A DNA stretch of 51,497 nucleotides from Affinirhizobium straminoryzae (GCF_007004135.1 NZ_VJMG01000051.1:1-51497), one strand, 5' to 3'. Counted from the stretch's first letter, positions 17,484 through 26,989 are shown. Made by a program: numbers and translations. The notes: generated from the letters alone by a model not told the origin.

Positions 17484-18645
17484 GCTGTTTCGAACGGGTG
17501 CGCTTGTGACACTATCGATCGCCGCCGGCTGGATCGGCTGGAGCGGTGATGTGTTGCTCCTCCCGGTCGCAGGGGCCTTTCCCATGTTCTGGTCTATGGC
17601 GCGTACGCGCCTCCAAGCGACGGCAGTTTCCGCAGCATACTTCCTCGCCGCATCGCGTGGACTGCCACAGAGCGTGGCCAACTTTTATTCTTTGGATATC
17701 TCGCCCGGTCTCGTGCTCTGGCTGGTTGCTTCCTCAGCCTTCGTAGCCGTCCATTCGGTGCTTTGGTCGGATCGTAAGGGATGGCAGAAGCAGCTCCGAT
17801 ACATGGCTGCGTGTTTTGTAATGGCGGTTCCACCATTCGGCATTCTGGGATGGGCGCATCCGATCACCGCGGCGGGCGTTCTGTTTCCCGGCTGGGGATG
17901 GTGGGGTTTGGGTGCGATGGCCGCCGGCCTGGGCATGATGACGACGCACTATCAGCCGGCTGCAGTGATAGTCATGACAGGCTTCTGGATCTGGTCCGCC
18001 GCTGATTGGACGCCGCCGATTCTACCTGCGCTGTGGACAGGTGTAGACCTCGAAATGGGCGCATCTCTCGGACGCGAAGCTGGCCTCCAGCGGCAACAGG
18101 AGCTGATCGACGTTGCTCGCGTCCAACCGCCTGGCACAACGGTCGCGCTACCGGAAAGTGCTCTCGGTTTCTGGACGCCGACGGTTGCTCGCTTCTGGGA
18201 AAAAGGGCTCACCGGGACCGATATCACGGTCATCGCTGGAGCGGCACTCATCGATGGTCGCGGCTACGACAACGTGCTCGTGACGATATCCGCTGGGAAA
18301 ACGGAGATTCTCTATCGGGAGCGAATGCCGGTGCCCGGTTCGATGTGGCAGCCGTGGCGAGGCTGGATTGGTGGCGGTGATGGGGATGACGCTGGCGCGC
18401 GGGCACATTTCTTCGCCAATCCCGTCGTAGGGGTCGCCACCGCAAAAGTCGCGCCGCTGATCTGCTACGAACAACTCCTCGTCTGGCCGGTTTTGCAATC
18501 GGCCTTCCACCGCCCTGACGCCATCATCGCAGTCGGAAACGGCTGGTGGACTGCGGGGACGTCAATCATCGACATTCAGCGGGCGAGCAGCGAGGCATGG
18601 GCCCGCCTGTTCGATCTTCCTCTCGTCATTTCATTCAACATCTGA
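17473..18645 (+). CDS. traB: TraB, conjugal transfer protein of the nitrilase-like type
   Basis: The 390-aa protein has several N-terminal membrane helices (to about residue 180) followed by a carbon-nitrogen hydrolase-like domain: ALPESALGF (Glu), then LICYEQLLVWP with Tyr at the usual Cys position, and AVGNGWW. TraB is required for efficient transfer in Ti plasmids; its biochemical role is not settled. ATG 17473 is taken because the frame further upstream lies inside traF. Confidence 0.9.
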   Translation: MRRELFRTGALVTLSIAAGWIGWSGDVLLLPVAGAFPMFWSMARTRLQATAVSAAYFLAASRGLPQSVANFYSLDISPGLVLWLVASSAFVAVHSVLWSDRKGWQKQLRYMAACFVMAVPPFGILGWAHPITAAGVLFPGWGWWGLGAMAAGLGMMTTHYQPAAVIVMTGFWIWSAADWTPPILPALWTGVDLEMGASLGREAGLQRQQELIDVARVQPPGTTVALPESALGFWTPTVARFWEKGLTGTDITVIAGAALIDGRGYDNVLVTISAGKTEILYRERMPVPGSMWQPWRGWIGGGDGDDAGARAHFFANPVVGVATAKVAPLICYEQLLVWPVLQSAFHRPDAIIAVGNGWWTAGTSIIDIQRASSEAWARLFDLPLVISFNI

Positions 18646-18659
18646 AACATGGAGCTCGC

Positions 18660-19268
18660 ATGCTGGATGCTGCGTTGATCAAGGAATGTGCCGATCCTTC
18701 GTTGAAGCCGGCTATCGTCGAGCAGTTCGTCCAGGCGGTCGGTTCCGACGATCCGCTTGCCATCACGGTGAAGTCCGGTGGCCGTCTGATCCTCATTCCC
18801 AAACCGAAAACACCCGAGGAAGCGATCGAGATCGTCCGTGAGAACATTGCTGGCTCTATCGTGCGGGTTGGCCTCACCCAGATCCCGGCTGGCATCGGGG
18901 TGAAGGACGCGTGGGAGCTGAAGGTGGCTCTCGTCGATCCCTGCGCCAATCTGCGGATGGGCACAGCGATGTTCGCCAAGATCCTCCGCACCGTTGCGAA
19001 GTGGTACGGAAATCCGACGAGGGAAGAGGTTTTCCCGCAGCTGTTCGATGACGCGATTCACGCCTGGCGGACTGGCAAGTTCCAGGGGGAGAGCGTGTTT
19101 CAGACTGAGGATCCGGGTGGCGCGGTCGTGCAACGGCTAGCACTCGAGAGTGACGATGTTGCCGAAGTTGAGGAGAGTGGATACTCGGAAATGCCGGAGG
19201 AAACTCCGATCAAACCCGACGACGCTGGTATCCGGATCGATCTGACGAGGATCGGGGGCCAGAAGTGA
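18660..19268 (+). CDS. traH: TraH, conjugal transfer protein
   Basis: The 202-aa product matches Ti-plasmid TraH: MLDAALIKECADPSLKPAIV at the start, ITVKSGGRLILIPKPKT, and a central DPCANLRMGTAMFAKILRTV. GGAG lies 5 bases before the ATG. It is the last gene of traAFBH. Function beyond a role in transfer is unknown. Confidence 0.92.
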   Translation: MLDAALIKECADPSLKPAIVEQFVQAVGSDDPLAITVKSGGRLILIPKPKTPEEAIEIVRENIAGSIVRVGLTQIPAGIGVKDAWELKVALVDPCANLRMGTAMFAKILRTVAKWYGNPTREEVFPQLFDDAIHAWRTGKFQGESVFQTEDPGGAVVQRLALESDDVAEVEESGYSEMPEETPIKPDDAGIRIDLTRIGGQK

Positions 19269-19354
19269 TGTCGTTTAAGATCGGACGTTTGTTAGATTAA
19301 AAATGGACGGCATCTCGCTTTAAATTAGACGGTCATTGAGTTAAGAATGGCCGT

Positions 19355-20608
19355 ATGACTGATCACTCAAATTTTAAGCCCCTTGTCGATCGTAAAGCCT
19401 TGCCTCTCGTGGAGGCAGCTCTGGCCGACACCCGTGTCGTTCTGATATCTGGACCGCGGCAGGCAGGCAAGACCACGCTTGCGCGCATGTTCTCGGATAG
19501 CGATCGGCCATATATCACATTGGATGATGCGGGTACGCTGAATGCCGCTAAAGCCGACCCCACAGGGTTTATACGAGGGATCAAGCGAGCGGTTATCGAC
19601 GAGGTACAACGAGCCCCTGATCTGATGCTTGCAATCAAGGCGAGCGTGGATGCCCATCAGGAGCCGGGACGGTTTCTGCTAACGGGCTCCGCCAATCTCG
19701 CGACCATTCCGGCTATTGCTGACTCTCTGGCCGGCCGAATGGCAGTCATTCCGCTTCTGCCCTTTGCGCAGGCCGAAATCCGATCAAGTCCTGGCCTCAT
19801 GCTAGACCGGTTGTTTGCGGGAGAGGAACCAGCCACCAAGGGTGAGGTTGTTCTGGGCAAGGAATTGATGAGCATGGTTCTGGCGGGCGGCTATCCTGAA
19901 GCCTTGAGGCGAACCACATCAGCCCGGCGAGTCTCGTGGCTCGAAGACTACGTTACTCTTATCCTGGATCGCGACGTGCGCGACATTGCCAACATCGATC
20001 AGCTCGATCGTTTGCCACGCCTCCTGAACATCCTTGCGGAACATGCCGGCCAATTGATCAACAATAGCAGCTTTGGTTCTGCACTGGGATTATCCGGCGT
20101 CACCGCTCAGAAATACATAGCTATTTTAGAGCGGCTATTCCTTATCAAAACTCTGGTGCCATGGTCGAACAACCGGCTCAGCCGGCTTGTCAAAACGCCA
20201 AAGCTTCATTTCATCGATACAGGACTTTTGGCGGCTTTGCGCGAAGACGAACTGGCCAGGCTATCCGGCGACAAGACCCGATTTGGCGCCCTGCTAGAGA
20301 GTTTCGTCGTCTCCGAACTGATGAAGCTGGCATCCTGGTCCGAGAGACGCGTGACGTTTTCGCATTACAGAACGAAAGATCTGGATGAGGTCGACGTCGT
20401 GATTGAGGATCGGCGCGGGCGAATCATCGGTATTGAAGTGAAAGCGTCTGCGACCGTTAAGGCCGATGATTTTCGCGGGTTACGTCAGTTGCAGGCAGCG
20501 GTCGGTGACCGTTTCGTGCGTGGGCTCGTCCTTCATGATCATGACCGCATCACGCCGTTTGCCGAACGCCTGCAGGCTGCGCCCCTCTCAATCTTGTGGT
20601 CGATGTGA
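19355..20608 (+). CDS. AAA-14/DUF4143 ATPase
   Basis: The 417-aa protein has an N-terminal P-loop (ISGPRQAGKTTLARMF, residues 31-46), Walker B with a downstream Glu (RAVIDEVQRAPDLM), sensor 1 (FLLTGSANLA), then a DUF4143 domain ending in a nuclease-like core (YRTKDLDEVDVVIE, IIGIEVKAS). The function of this family is uncertain. It is not part of the Ti-type transfer set and lies between traH and traM, so it looks inserted. The 80 bp upstream are AT-rich with loosely repeated AATGG-CG motifs. Confidence 0.88.
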   Translation: MTDHSNFKPLVDRKALPLVEAALADTRVVLISGPRQAGKTTLARMFSDSDRPYITLDDAGTLNAAKADPTGFIRGIKRAVIDEVQRAPDLMLAIKASVDAHQEPGRFLLTGSANLATIPAIADSLAGRMAVIPLLPFAQAEIRSSPGLMLDRLFAGEEPATKGEVVLGKELMSMVLAGGYPEALRRTTSARRVSWLEDYVTLILDRDVRDIANIDQLDRLPRLLNILAEHAGQLINNSSFGSALGLSGVTAQKYIAILERLFLIKTLVPWSNNRLSRLVKTPKLHFIDTGLLAALREDELARLSGDKTRFGALLESFVVSELMKLASWSERRVTFSHYRTKDLDEVDVVIEDRRGRIIGIEVKASATVKADDFRGLRQLQAAVGDRFVRGLVLHDHDRITPFAERLQAAPLSILWSM

Positions 20609-20919
20609 AGTGGATTTGTGAGGCTTATGAGGTTTTGCCTAGTGGGTGTGGCAGCGAGAAGCGATTTGCGTTGTTTAAGGTAGCACCAAGGTCCGAAAGT
20701 TTGGGTGGTCGGCTGCTTACCGTGTGTGCCGTCGTCCCAGATCTCTGCAAGCTCGACCATGCGAACCGTGAGCGACGGGTAACCTGCAACGATATCCCCT
20801 GTGGTCGCGCGCTGGCTTCTCATGGCTGCAACTATTCTAACCGGAACACGGGTTGCCCCTGAACACAGGCTCACCGCCGCAGACACCTGTGACACGCTCG
20901 ATCGCGTTTGTGGCCTCAC
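20539..20919 (-). CDS. DUF433-like small protein, possibly degenerate
   Basis: Residues 19-61 match the DUF433 fold (CSGATRVPVRIVAAM, GDIVAGYPSLTVRMVELAEI), a helical domain found in putative antitoxins. The first 18 residues do not match the usual start of the family, and the C-terminus is odd and overlaps the ATPase gene by 70 bp. Its GTG start overlaps the stop of the XRE gene (GTGA), so the two could be a coupled pair. It may equally be a fragment. Confidence 0.45.
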   Translation of the reverse strand: MRPQTRSSVSQVSAAVSLCSGATRVPVRIVAAMRSQRATTGDIVAGYPSLTVRMVELAEIWDDGTHGKQPTTQTFGPWCYLKQRKSLLAATPTRQNLISLTNPLHIDHKIERGAACRRSANGVMRS

Positions 20920-21155
20920 GAAGGGACAGTGCGATCCCCAGTTCCATTGTCGGGCGTGACGAGTTCAACATGGCTTACTCCGAGCGCCTGGGCGATTTCA
21001 TAGAGGGTAACGATGGACGGATTTCGCGTCCCCCGTTCGAGGCCGCTCAGGTATTGCTGGCTAAAGCCGGAACGCGCTTCCACGTCCTCTTGCGTCAGGC
21101 CTTTTTCCCGACGGAGGCGGGCGAAATTCCGGCCGACCAGCTTGCGCATATCCAT
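20916..21155 (-). CDS. XRE-family DNA-binding regulator
   Basis: The 79-aa product is almost wholly a lambda-Cro/XRE helix-turn-helix (VGRNFARLRREKGLTQEDVE, FSQQYLSGLERGTRNPS, TLYEIAQALGV). Start options are ATG 21155, ATG 21149 or an upstream TTG at 21194; none has a strong ribosome site, and 21155 is a compromise. It diverges from traM. Possible targets are its own promoter or that of traM. Confidence 0.82.
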   Translation of the reverse strand: MDMRKLVGRNFARLRREKGLTQEDVEARSGFSQQYLSGLERGTRNPSIVTLYEIAQALGVSHVELVTPDNGTGDRTVPS

Positions 21156-21171
21156 ACGCGGAAGATCGGCA

Positions 21172-21201
21172 TTTACATACTTTAAGTTTATCAACTATAA
21201 T
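21172..21201 (+). promoter_or_regulatory. Predicted promoter reading towards traM
   Basis: TTTACA (21172-21177), 18 bases, TATAAT (21196-21201). It overlaps the 5' region of the XRE gene, so the XRE product could act here. Confidence 0.45.
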
Positions 21202-21294
21202 ATGTAATTGAGATTTAAACCGATTTGCCCTCGCGGATACCTCGTTCCAAAGAAGGTTTACACCGGCAGCATATGGGCGGTAATTGGACCGATA

Positions 21295-21615
21295 ATGTTC
21301 AAAGCAAGTGCAGACGGGCCTGTGTCTGATACCAAACTCATATTGCGCCCACTTATCGGATTGATGAGTGACCAGTCGCCCGAAGAGATTGAACGCCACG
21401 TCGTGCGCGAGATCGAGAAACATCGTCGTTTGCGCGATGACGCCGTCATGCTCGAAGTGCGGGTCGATGCCGCAACTGACTTGGAAACGGCGCGCGAGGC
21501 AAGTCAGGCCTATATCGCTGCGATGATTGCCGTCCACGCGCAGCAGACGGTCGTGTCAACGCTTCTCGACATTCTGGGCTACATTCCGGACATGCCGAAA
21601 TCAAAGGGCCACTGA
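21295..21615 (+). CDS. traM: TraM, antiactivator of TraR
   Basis: The 106-aa product has the TraM signature: LRPLIGL near residue 20, EKHRRL in the middle, then YIAAMIAVHAQQTVVSTLLD and ILGYIP at the end. TraM binds TraR and blocks DNA binding, setting the quorum threshold for transfer. The start MFKASADG is chosen by length (Ti TraM is 102 aa); the frame stays open to 21208. It converges on traR with one base between the stop codons. Confidence 0.9.
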   Translation: MFKASADGPVSDTKLILRPLIGLMSDQSPEEIERHVVREIEKHRRLRDDAVMLEVRVDAATDLETAREASQAYIAAMIAVHAQQTVVSTLLDILGYIPDMPKSKGH

Positions 21616-21616
21616 G

Positions 21617-22318
21617 CTAGATCAGGCCTAGTTCCTTGGCCATTGCGGTTGCCTGGGGCAAGCTTGTCGCGCCCAAGGCCGATTTGGCGTTGCGGAGGAA
21701 GAACGCGACATTGGCATATGTCGTGTTCTCGATGATGGCGATGGCCTTCATTGACTTGCCTTCCGCAGACCAGCGCAAGCAGGTCAGTTCATCAGATTTC
21801 ATGCGTATTGGGGTGTGATGTGTTGGCTTCGCTAGAAGACCTTCCAACCTCGAGTGCAGTTGCGCGACCGCAGAAGCGGCAAGCACGGGGTTCAGCGATT
21901 GCCCCATGGCGAAATCTGCCTCTTCCGAAGCCAGGGTAAGCATCGCCATCCGCCCAAATCCCGTTTTGATCGGGATCGTGATACCGGATCGAATCCCGAA
22001 CTCCCCGGCCTCTCCGTAGAAGTTCCTGCGCTCCTTGCTCATTCTGAGCGATGCTTCGTTGGACCAGGCGAATGCTGCCAACTGATCGCGCGCGTTGCTC
22101 ACGACGGGATCAATCAGAGCGTAGGATTTGTCGAAGTACCGCCGCTGCCAGTCGAGGTCATAGTTTGAGATCGCCGTTTGCGTCTCCGCCTGCAGATTGA
22201 GGTAGGCATATCCGCCAAAACCAGCTTCTCGGCTTAACTTTTCCAGAATCGCCTTCACCGTGGCTTCGTCATGTGCCAAGGCGACCTGTTCGGTCAAACG
22301 CTCAAACCATTGGTTCAA
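21617..22318 (-). CDS. traR: TraR, LuxR-type quorum-sensing activator
   Basis: The 233-aa regulator is predicted to bind acyl-homoserine lactone and activate tra, trb and rep promoters. The start is TTG at 22318 with AGGAGG 8 bases upstream; with this start the ligand-pocket residues fall at Tyr53, Trp57, Tyr61, Asp70 and Trp85, the TraR numbering. GIRSGITIPIKT is also conserved. The C-terminal helix-turn-helix (TCLRWSAEGKSMKAIA) is present but its recognition-helix part differs from pTi TraR, so the operator may differ too. It converges with traM. Confidence 0.9.
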   Translation of the reverse strand: MNQWFERLTEQVALAHDEATVKAILEKLSREAGFGGYAYLNLQAETQTAISNYDLDWQRRYFDKSYALIDPVVSNARDQLAAFAWSNEASLRMSKERRNFYGEAGEFGIRSGITIPIKTGFGRMAMLTLASEEADFAMGQSLNPVLAASAVAQLHSRLEGLLAKPTHHTPIRMKSDELTCLRWSAEGKSMKAIAIIENTTYANVAFFLRNAKSALGATSLPQATAMAKELGLI

Positions 22319-22416
22319 TTCATGGCCTCCTATCAATGAGGTATGAACGCAACGAGGTTGCAATCATAAGTGGCATTACCCTTTGTAGAGGGCTTGGTAG
22401 CTCCGAAACGGAGGCA

Positions 22417-22434
22417 GAGCACACCATTGTGCTC
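22417..22434. promoter_or_regulatory. 18-bp palindrome upstream of traR
   Basis: GAGCACA-CCAT-TGTGCTC, perfect 7-bp arms, about 100 bp upstream of the traR start. A candidate regulator site; the binding protein is unknown. Confidence 0.4.
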
Positions 22435-22480
22435 GCCTGAAGTCGATTATTAAGAAAAAGAACTTACCTACGCAAGATTG

Positions 22481-22500
22481 TGAATCGTCATCGCGATTCA
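22481..22500. repeat. Inverted repeat between trbI and traR
   Basis: TGAATCG-TCATCG-CGATTCA, 7-bp arms, 39 bases beyond the trbI stop. No T-run follows, so it is not a standard terminator. Confidence 0.35.
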
Positions 22501-22538
22501 ATTAAGCGGATGATCACCGATTCGCGCCAAGGTCTATT

Positions 22539-23837
22539 CTATTGTCGATATGAACCGGGGAAAATTATGTCTTGATCGACGAGCACGTTGAATTTGTAGC
22601 CGGGCCGGATCCTGATGGTAGGCTGCACGTTGAGATTTTTCGAGATCGCCTGGTCCGCCACACGGCCGAACGATTCGACAAAATTCCGCCGCGCTGCATC
22701 TGAAGCCGTATCCTGCGTGGCGAACGTCGAACTCTCCGGCATCGACATGTCGATCCCCGTGCCGATGATGGCAATGAGCGCGGCAGAGCCGAACGTGCGC
22801 CAGAGGTGCCGATCGACCTTGTCCTTGAAGCCGCCGTATCCCTCGGCATCCGTGCCGGCCATGCCGCCGATCTGAAGTGTCGAGCCGTTGGGGAAGATCA
22901 AGTCTGTCCACACGACCAGTACGCGCTCCTGCCCGAACGACACCTTGGAATCGTAGCGGCCAAACAGCTTCGATCCCTGAGGGATGAGCAGCCGGTAGCC
23001 GGTGGCGCTGTCATAGACGTTCTGGCTCACCTGCGCCGAAATCCTCCCCGGAAGGTCAGAGTTCAAACCGGTGATCATTGTCGCCGGGATGACAGATCCC
23101 CGCTTCAACTCGTAGAGCGAGAGCTGCGGGACGACCTGGTTTGGCAGATAGCCGAGATCCTTGATGTCCTGGTTGAAAAAATCCTCCTTCGACGTCTGAC
23201 CATTCTGATCGACGTTCTGCCCGAGCAGACCGGATTTCATTGCCGCACTGTAGAGATCGGACGCACTGTTCGTCGTGGCATGGAGCGGTTGACGGGAATC
23301 GGTCCTTGTTTCGGAGGCGCTCTTCTGGACCTCGGAGACGTCAACCTTGAGCGGTGAATCGAGCGCTGTTGCCCGCGCCTGGAGCCTCGCCATCCTTTGA
23401 CGCTGCGCTTCGCGCAGAATCTGCTCGTCCTGTTCCCGCTTCAGCCGCGCCTTCCACTCGGCCTCGGGTTCGATCTGGGATCGCCGCTCTGTGCGGGCCT
23501 CATTCTGCCGCTCCACGACCGGTTCTCTCACCGGCTCGCGTTCGACAACCACAGGCGTCGGCTGAAACACTTCGCGTTGCTCCGGTTCGCCTATGATCCC
23601 GTCCGACACCCCGCGTTTTAGCTGATCGCCAAACGTTGTCGCCGGCGACGCGGAGGTGGTGTCGAGCTCGTTACCACGGTTGAAGGAGAGACCCCGCCAA
23701 GACAGGCCGATAATCACGACACCGAAGAACAACACGATGATGACGATCGCGACGATAATCGGCAGGCGATTGAGACGTCGCATGTTCTGTTGATCGTCAG
23801 CATTGCCCGCCGTGCCGAGCTGGAGCGATTGAACCAT
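22539..23837 (-). CDS. trbI: TrbI, VirB10-like channel protein
   Basis: The 432-aa protein has a short cytoplasmic start, one membrane helix (residues about 28-48), a charged Pro/Glu/Arg periplasmic linker (to about 170) and a TrbI/VirB10 beta-barrel domain (VIPATMITGLNSDLPGRISA, LIPQGSKLFGRYDS, GTGIDMS, FNVLVDQDIIF). It spans both membranes as the core of the mating channel. Last gene of the trb operon. Confidence 0.95.
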   Translation of the reverse strand: MVQSLQLGTAGNADDQQNMRRLNRLPIIVAIVIIVLFFGVVIIGLSWRGLSFNRGNELDTTSASPATTFGDQLKRGVSDGIIGEPEQREVFQPTPVVVEREPVREPVVERQNEARTERRSQIEPEAEWKARLKREQDEQILREAQRQRMARLQARATALDSPLKVDVSEVQKSASETRTDSRQPLHATTNSASDLYSAAMKSGLLGQNVDQNGQTSKEDFFNQDIKDLGYLPNQVVPQLSLYELKRGSVIPATMITGLNSDLPGRISAQVSQNVYDSATGYRLLIPQGSKLFGRYDSKVSFGQERVLVVWTDLIFPNGSTLQIGGMAGTDAEGYGGFKDKVDRHLWRTFGSAALIAIIGTGIDMSMPESSTFATQDTASDAARRNFVESFGRVADQAISKNLNVQPTIRIRPGYKFNVLVDQDIIFPGSYRQ

Positions 23838-23852
23838 GATCTCCCCTCCCCG

Positions 23853-24290
23853 TCAGTTTCGCTGCATGATCGAGAGCGGACTTGCCGGTGTCGCGCCGGC
23901 TGATGTCGCGGTATAGGCGCGACCGAGCGCAATCGCCGGCGTGCTGATCCGTGCAAGGACCTGTCCGTCGAAGCTGTCGATCGACCACGCAACCTCCACC
24001 GGCTTCTGATCCTTGCCGACTTTCCCGTCGGCGATGACCGTGTATCCCCATCCCTTCAATGCGGCCTCGAGCGCTGCGGCATATTCTGAGGTGTCCTTGT
24101 CCATTTTGAGCGTCGTGGTGCCGGCCGGGCCCACCTGTTCGGCAAGGCGGCTCGCCATGTCGCCGGCGATCGCGCTCGCGGTGGCGCCAGTGACAGAAAT
24201 CGGCGTGGAACTGGTGGTCAGCGTTTCATCTGCAGTCTGGCAACCGGAAAGAACCGCGGTGATAATGATGGCGGCGATGGTCTTGTTCAT
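23853..24290 (-). CDS. trbH: TrbH, lipoprotein of the mating channel
   Basis: The 145-aa product has a lipoprotein signal (AVLSGCQTAD, Cys17) and the TrbH pattern SRLAEQVGPAGTTTLKM and GWGYTVIAD. It is probably a small outer-membrane lipoprotein of the channel. Spaced 3 bases after trbG and 15 before trbI. Confidence 0.92.
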   Translation of the reverse strand: MNKTIAAIIITAVLSGCQTADETLTTSSTPISVTGATASAIAGDMASRLAEQVGPAGTTTLKMDKDTSEYAAALEAALKGWGYTVIADGKVGKDQKPVEVAWSIDSFDGQVLARISTPAIALGRAYTATSAGATPASPLSIMQRN

Positions 24291-24293
24291 CGG

Positions 24294-25106
24294 TCAGCCT
24301 CCCCGCCGGATGGTGATCTTCTGCTGGCGCCAGCCAACCCCGGAGATGAGCACAGCCTTGTCGACGGCGTAGTCGACGATCATCATGTCGTTCTTCATGC
24401 GATAATTGACGATGCGGTTCTGGCCACCGCTGACGACGAACAGCACCGGAGCGTCCTGGCCAGAGATTGATCGGGGAAACTGGATGTACGTCTTGGCGCC
24501 GTCGGAATAGACGCGCTTCGGCCGCCACGATGCGCCGCCACTGACCGAATAGGAGAAGTTCAGTTTGTCCGGAGCCGCTCCGGGAATTCCAACGGTCTCG
24601 AGCCGGGCATTGATGTCAGCCAGCTTGGTCGACACATCCTCCGGATACTCGAAGCCGATCCGGGCCATGTACTGGCTGGGATGGGATTTGAGCTGGATAT
24701 GATAGGTTCGTCGCGACGTCGTGACGACCATCGATGTGACGAGGCCGGCCTCCGACGGCTTGACGATCAGATGGATCGCCTGCCCGCTGGTTGCCCCTGA
24801 CGTCGCAGGTTCGACCTTCCACCGGACCGTGTCACCGACAAGCACGTCGCGGACGATCTCTCCGCCTTGCAGCTCGATGTCGCAGACCTGAAGCGGCGAG
24901 CAAACCACGGAGGGCTGGGTCTCGCCAAACAGAAAGATGACCTTGCCATCCGGTCCAGTTGTGACCAGACCCGGCGTTCCCCGCCACTTCCGCGAGATGT
25001 TGGTCCCCTTCACCTCGTTCGACGTCATACTTTGCGCGATTGCGCAATCCGCAAGGGCGAGCCCGGCCATGCAGCCGACGGCGGCGATCAATCCTGTTCT
25101 GTGCAT
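24294..25106 (-). CDS. trbG: TrbG, VirB9-like channel protein
   Basis: The 270-aa protein has a signal peptide (cut after CAIAQ) and a VirB9/TrbG/CagX domain ([40 protein letters not shown], then [20 protein letters not shown]). It forms the periplasmic/outer-membrane collar with TrbI and TrbH. The longer frame upstream runs through trbF and is not used. Confidence 0.95.
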   Translation of the reverse strand: MHRTGLIAAVGCMAGLALADCAIAQSMTSNEVKGTNISRKWRGTPGLVTTGPDGKVIFLFGETQPSVVCSPLQVCDIELQGGEIVRDVLVGDTVRWKVEPATSGATSGQAIHLIVKPSEAGLVTSMVVTTSRRTYHIQLKSHPSQYMARIGFEYPEDVSTKLADINARLETVGIPGAAPDKLNFSYSVSGGASWRPKRVYSDGAKTYIQFPRSISGQDAPVLFVVSGGQNRIVNYRMKNDMMIVDYAVDKAVLISGVGWRQQKITIRRGG

Positions 25107-25122
25107 GTGAATTCCCCTGCCC

Positions 25123-25785
25123 TTAAAGCTGTGCAGTCCAGTCGAAGTCCTGGACATAAAGACCGATTGGATTGAGCCGGATAATCGCCTCGTCCTGCGG
25201 CGCGGTGAGTGCGACCGTCGCGATGCCGCGGAACCGCCTCGTGCCGGTCTCCTTGCCCTTGCGGTCGCGTTCATACTCGGTCCAATCAATCTGATAGGTC
25301 TGGTTGGAGAGCGCCACGATGTTGTTGACCTCGATGGCAACGGTCGATGTCTTGGCCTTTTCGAACGGCGAGTTGCCGCGGAACCAGGCATTGATTTTCT
25401 GGGTGGAAGGATCGGATGTCCTGAGCAGCGCATAGGTCCGATCGATGTATTGCTTTTGCACCACGGCATCCGGCGTGATCGATTTCAGGCTGGTGATGAA
25501 GTTGCCGAGCGTTGCGCGAACGACCCGGGCATCGGCGTACTCGATCTGCTGGGGGAAGCCTGCTGTCACCGACGTGCCGAGTTTATCGACTTCGACGATG
25601 TAGGGCACCAGCTTGACCTGTGTGCTGAGATACATGGCATAGGTGAAGCCGATCACGGCCATCGAAAGTCCGAGAATGCCGACGATCCGCCATGCGCGGG
25701 CGGCCTGGACATAGGATCCATATCGTTCCGTCCATTCCTGCCGCGCGGCAAGGTAAGGGCTGTCGGGCGGCCGGTTTGCTGCCAT
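25123..25785 (-). CDS. trbF: TrbF, VirB8-like assembly protein
   Basis: The 220-aa inner-membrane protein has one helix (residues about 32-54, [20 protein letters not shown]) and a periplasmic VirB8 domain ([38 protein letters not shown]). It scaffolds channel assembly. Confidence 0.94.
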   Translation of the reverse strand: MAANRPPDSPYLAARQEWTERYGSYVQAARAWRIVGILGLSMAVIGFTYAMYLSTQVKLVPYIVEVDKLGTSVTAGFPQQIEYADARVVRATLGNFITSLKSITPDAVVQKQYIDRTYALLRTSDPSTQKINAWFRGNSPFEKAKTSTVAIEVNNIVALSNQTYQIDWTEYERDRKGKETGTRRFRGIATVALTAPQDEAIIRLNPIGLYVQDFDWTAQL

Positions 25786-25806
25786 CGCTTGTCGCCTTTC
25801 TGATGA

Positions 25807-26985
25807 TTACTTGTCGTTTCGTTCGGGTGGCGTCTTGGGGCCGTATTGACCGGTGCGGCTCTCGTCGAGCTTGGCGTTGGCGAGCCCCATGATCGAGCCG
25901 GCATAGGCTCCGGGCGAACCGATCGCCTTTTCCTTGGCAGCCGATCCGGCTGCTTTTCCAGCCGACCCGATCCCGGAGCCCATGCCGCGAAGTGCTGCGC
26001 CGGCAAATGAAGAGCCTGCTGCGCGCGCTGACTGAGCCGCAGCGGCGCCGGCTCCCACAGCCCCCGCCGCGAGCGACGCTGCTCCAAGTGCAAATGAAGC
26101 GGCCTGCCCCCCATGGCGGATAGTTTCCATCCCGCCAGAAACAGACGCGCCTTGAACGACTCCTTGGATGATGTTCGGGACGTACATGGCGATGATGAAG
26201 ACCACGACCGCGATCCCGGCGATCGCCAATGCGGTCTGAAACTGGTCCCCGACGTCGGGCCGGTTCGCAAGACCGATCAGAACCTCGGAGCCGATCCGCG
26301 AAATCATGACTAGAGCCATGAGCTTCATGCCGACCGAGAACGCATAGATCAGGTAGCGGACGGCAAAGTCCTTGGTGAACGATGAACCGCCAAGTCCCAG
26401 CATGATCATGCCGGCGAGCAGGCCAAGATACATCTCGACCATCACCGACACGAAGATCGCGGCAACGAGCGAGAATGCGATCACCGTTACGACCATCGCG
26501 AAAGCGGCCGAGATGGCAAGCGCATTGTCCTCGAACAGTCCGAACTGCACCTTTTCTGACATCTTGGTCGCAACGGCCAGTCCAGCATTGAACACATCCG
26601 CTGGCGAAGCCGTACCTCCACCAGCGCCAATCTGAAACAGGCTATCGACGACCGCCTTCGCGAAGGTTGGTCCCTGTGCGAGAGCGAAGGCGAAGAAACC
26701 TACGAACATGATGCGCCGGACCAGTTCAGCAAACCAGCTGTCAAGCGACGCGGCCTGAAGCGCCAGCCAGACAGCAGCAATACCGATTTCGATCCCTGCG
26801 AGAATCCAGAACAGCGACCTTGCCGCATCCATGACGGTGGTCTCCCAACCCTTGGCGGCAGTGGTGATCTCGTTCTGAAGGGCTGTCAGGACCGACCCTT
26901 CCTGCGCAATCGCGGGCTGGAACGACACGACGATGAATGCGACGAGCACCGCAATGACCCTGATCTTTTTGAGTTCAGAGGTCAT
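25807..26985 (-). CDS. trbL: TrbL, VirB6-like membrane channel protein
   Basis: The 392-aa protein has a signal peptide, six or so membrane helices in residues 55-260, and a Gly/Ala-rich C-terminal third (SLAAGAVGAGAAAAQSARAA) as in TrbL/VirB6 proteins. It forms the inner-membrane part of the DNA path. Starts 4 bases after trbK. Confidence 0.94.
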   Translation of the reverse strand: MTSELKKIRVIAVLVAFIVVSFQPAIAQEGSVLTALQNEITTAAKGWETTVMDAARSLFWILAGIEIGIAAVWLALQAASLDSWFAELVRRIMFVGFFAFALAQGPTFAKAVVDSLFQIGAGGGTASPADVFNAGLAVATKMSEKVQFGLFEDNALAISAAFAMVVTVIAFSLVAAIFVSVMVEMYLGLLAGMIMLGLGGSSFTKDFAVRYLIYAFSVGMKLMALVMISRIGSEVLIGLANRPDVGDQFQTALAIAGIAVVVFIIAMYVPNIIQGVVQGASVSGGMETIRHGGQAASFALGAASLAAGAVGAGAAAAQSARAAGSSFAGAALRGMGSGIGSAGKAAGSAAKEKAIGSPGAYAGSIMGLANAKLDESRTGQYGPKTPPERNDK

Positions 26986-26989
26986 GCGA

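Noticed and set aside
20596..20862. 88-codon plus-strand frame after the DUF4143 ATPase
   Set aside because: No motif; the opposite strand has a clear DUF433-like stretch here.
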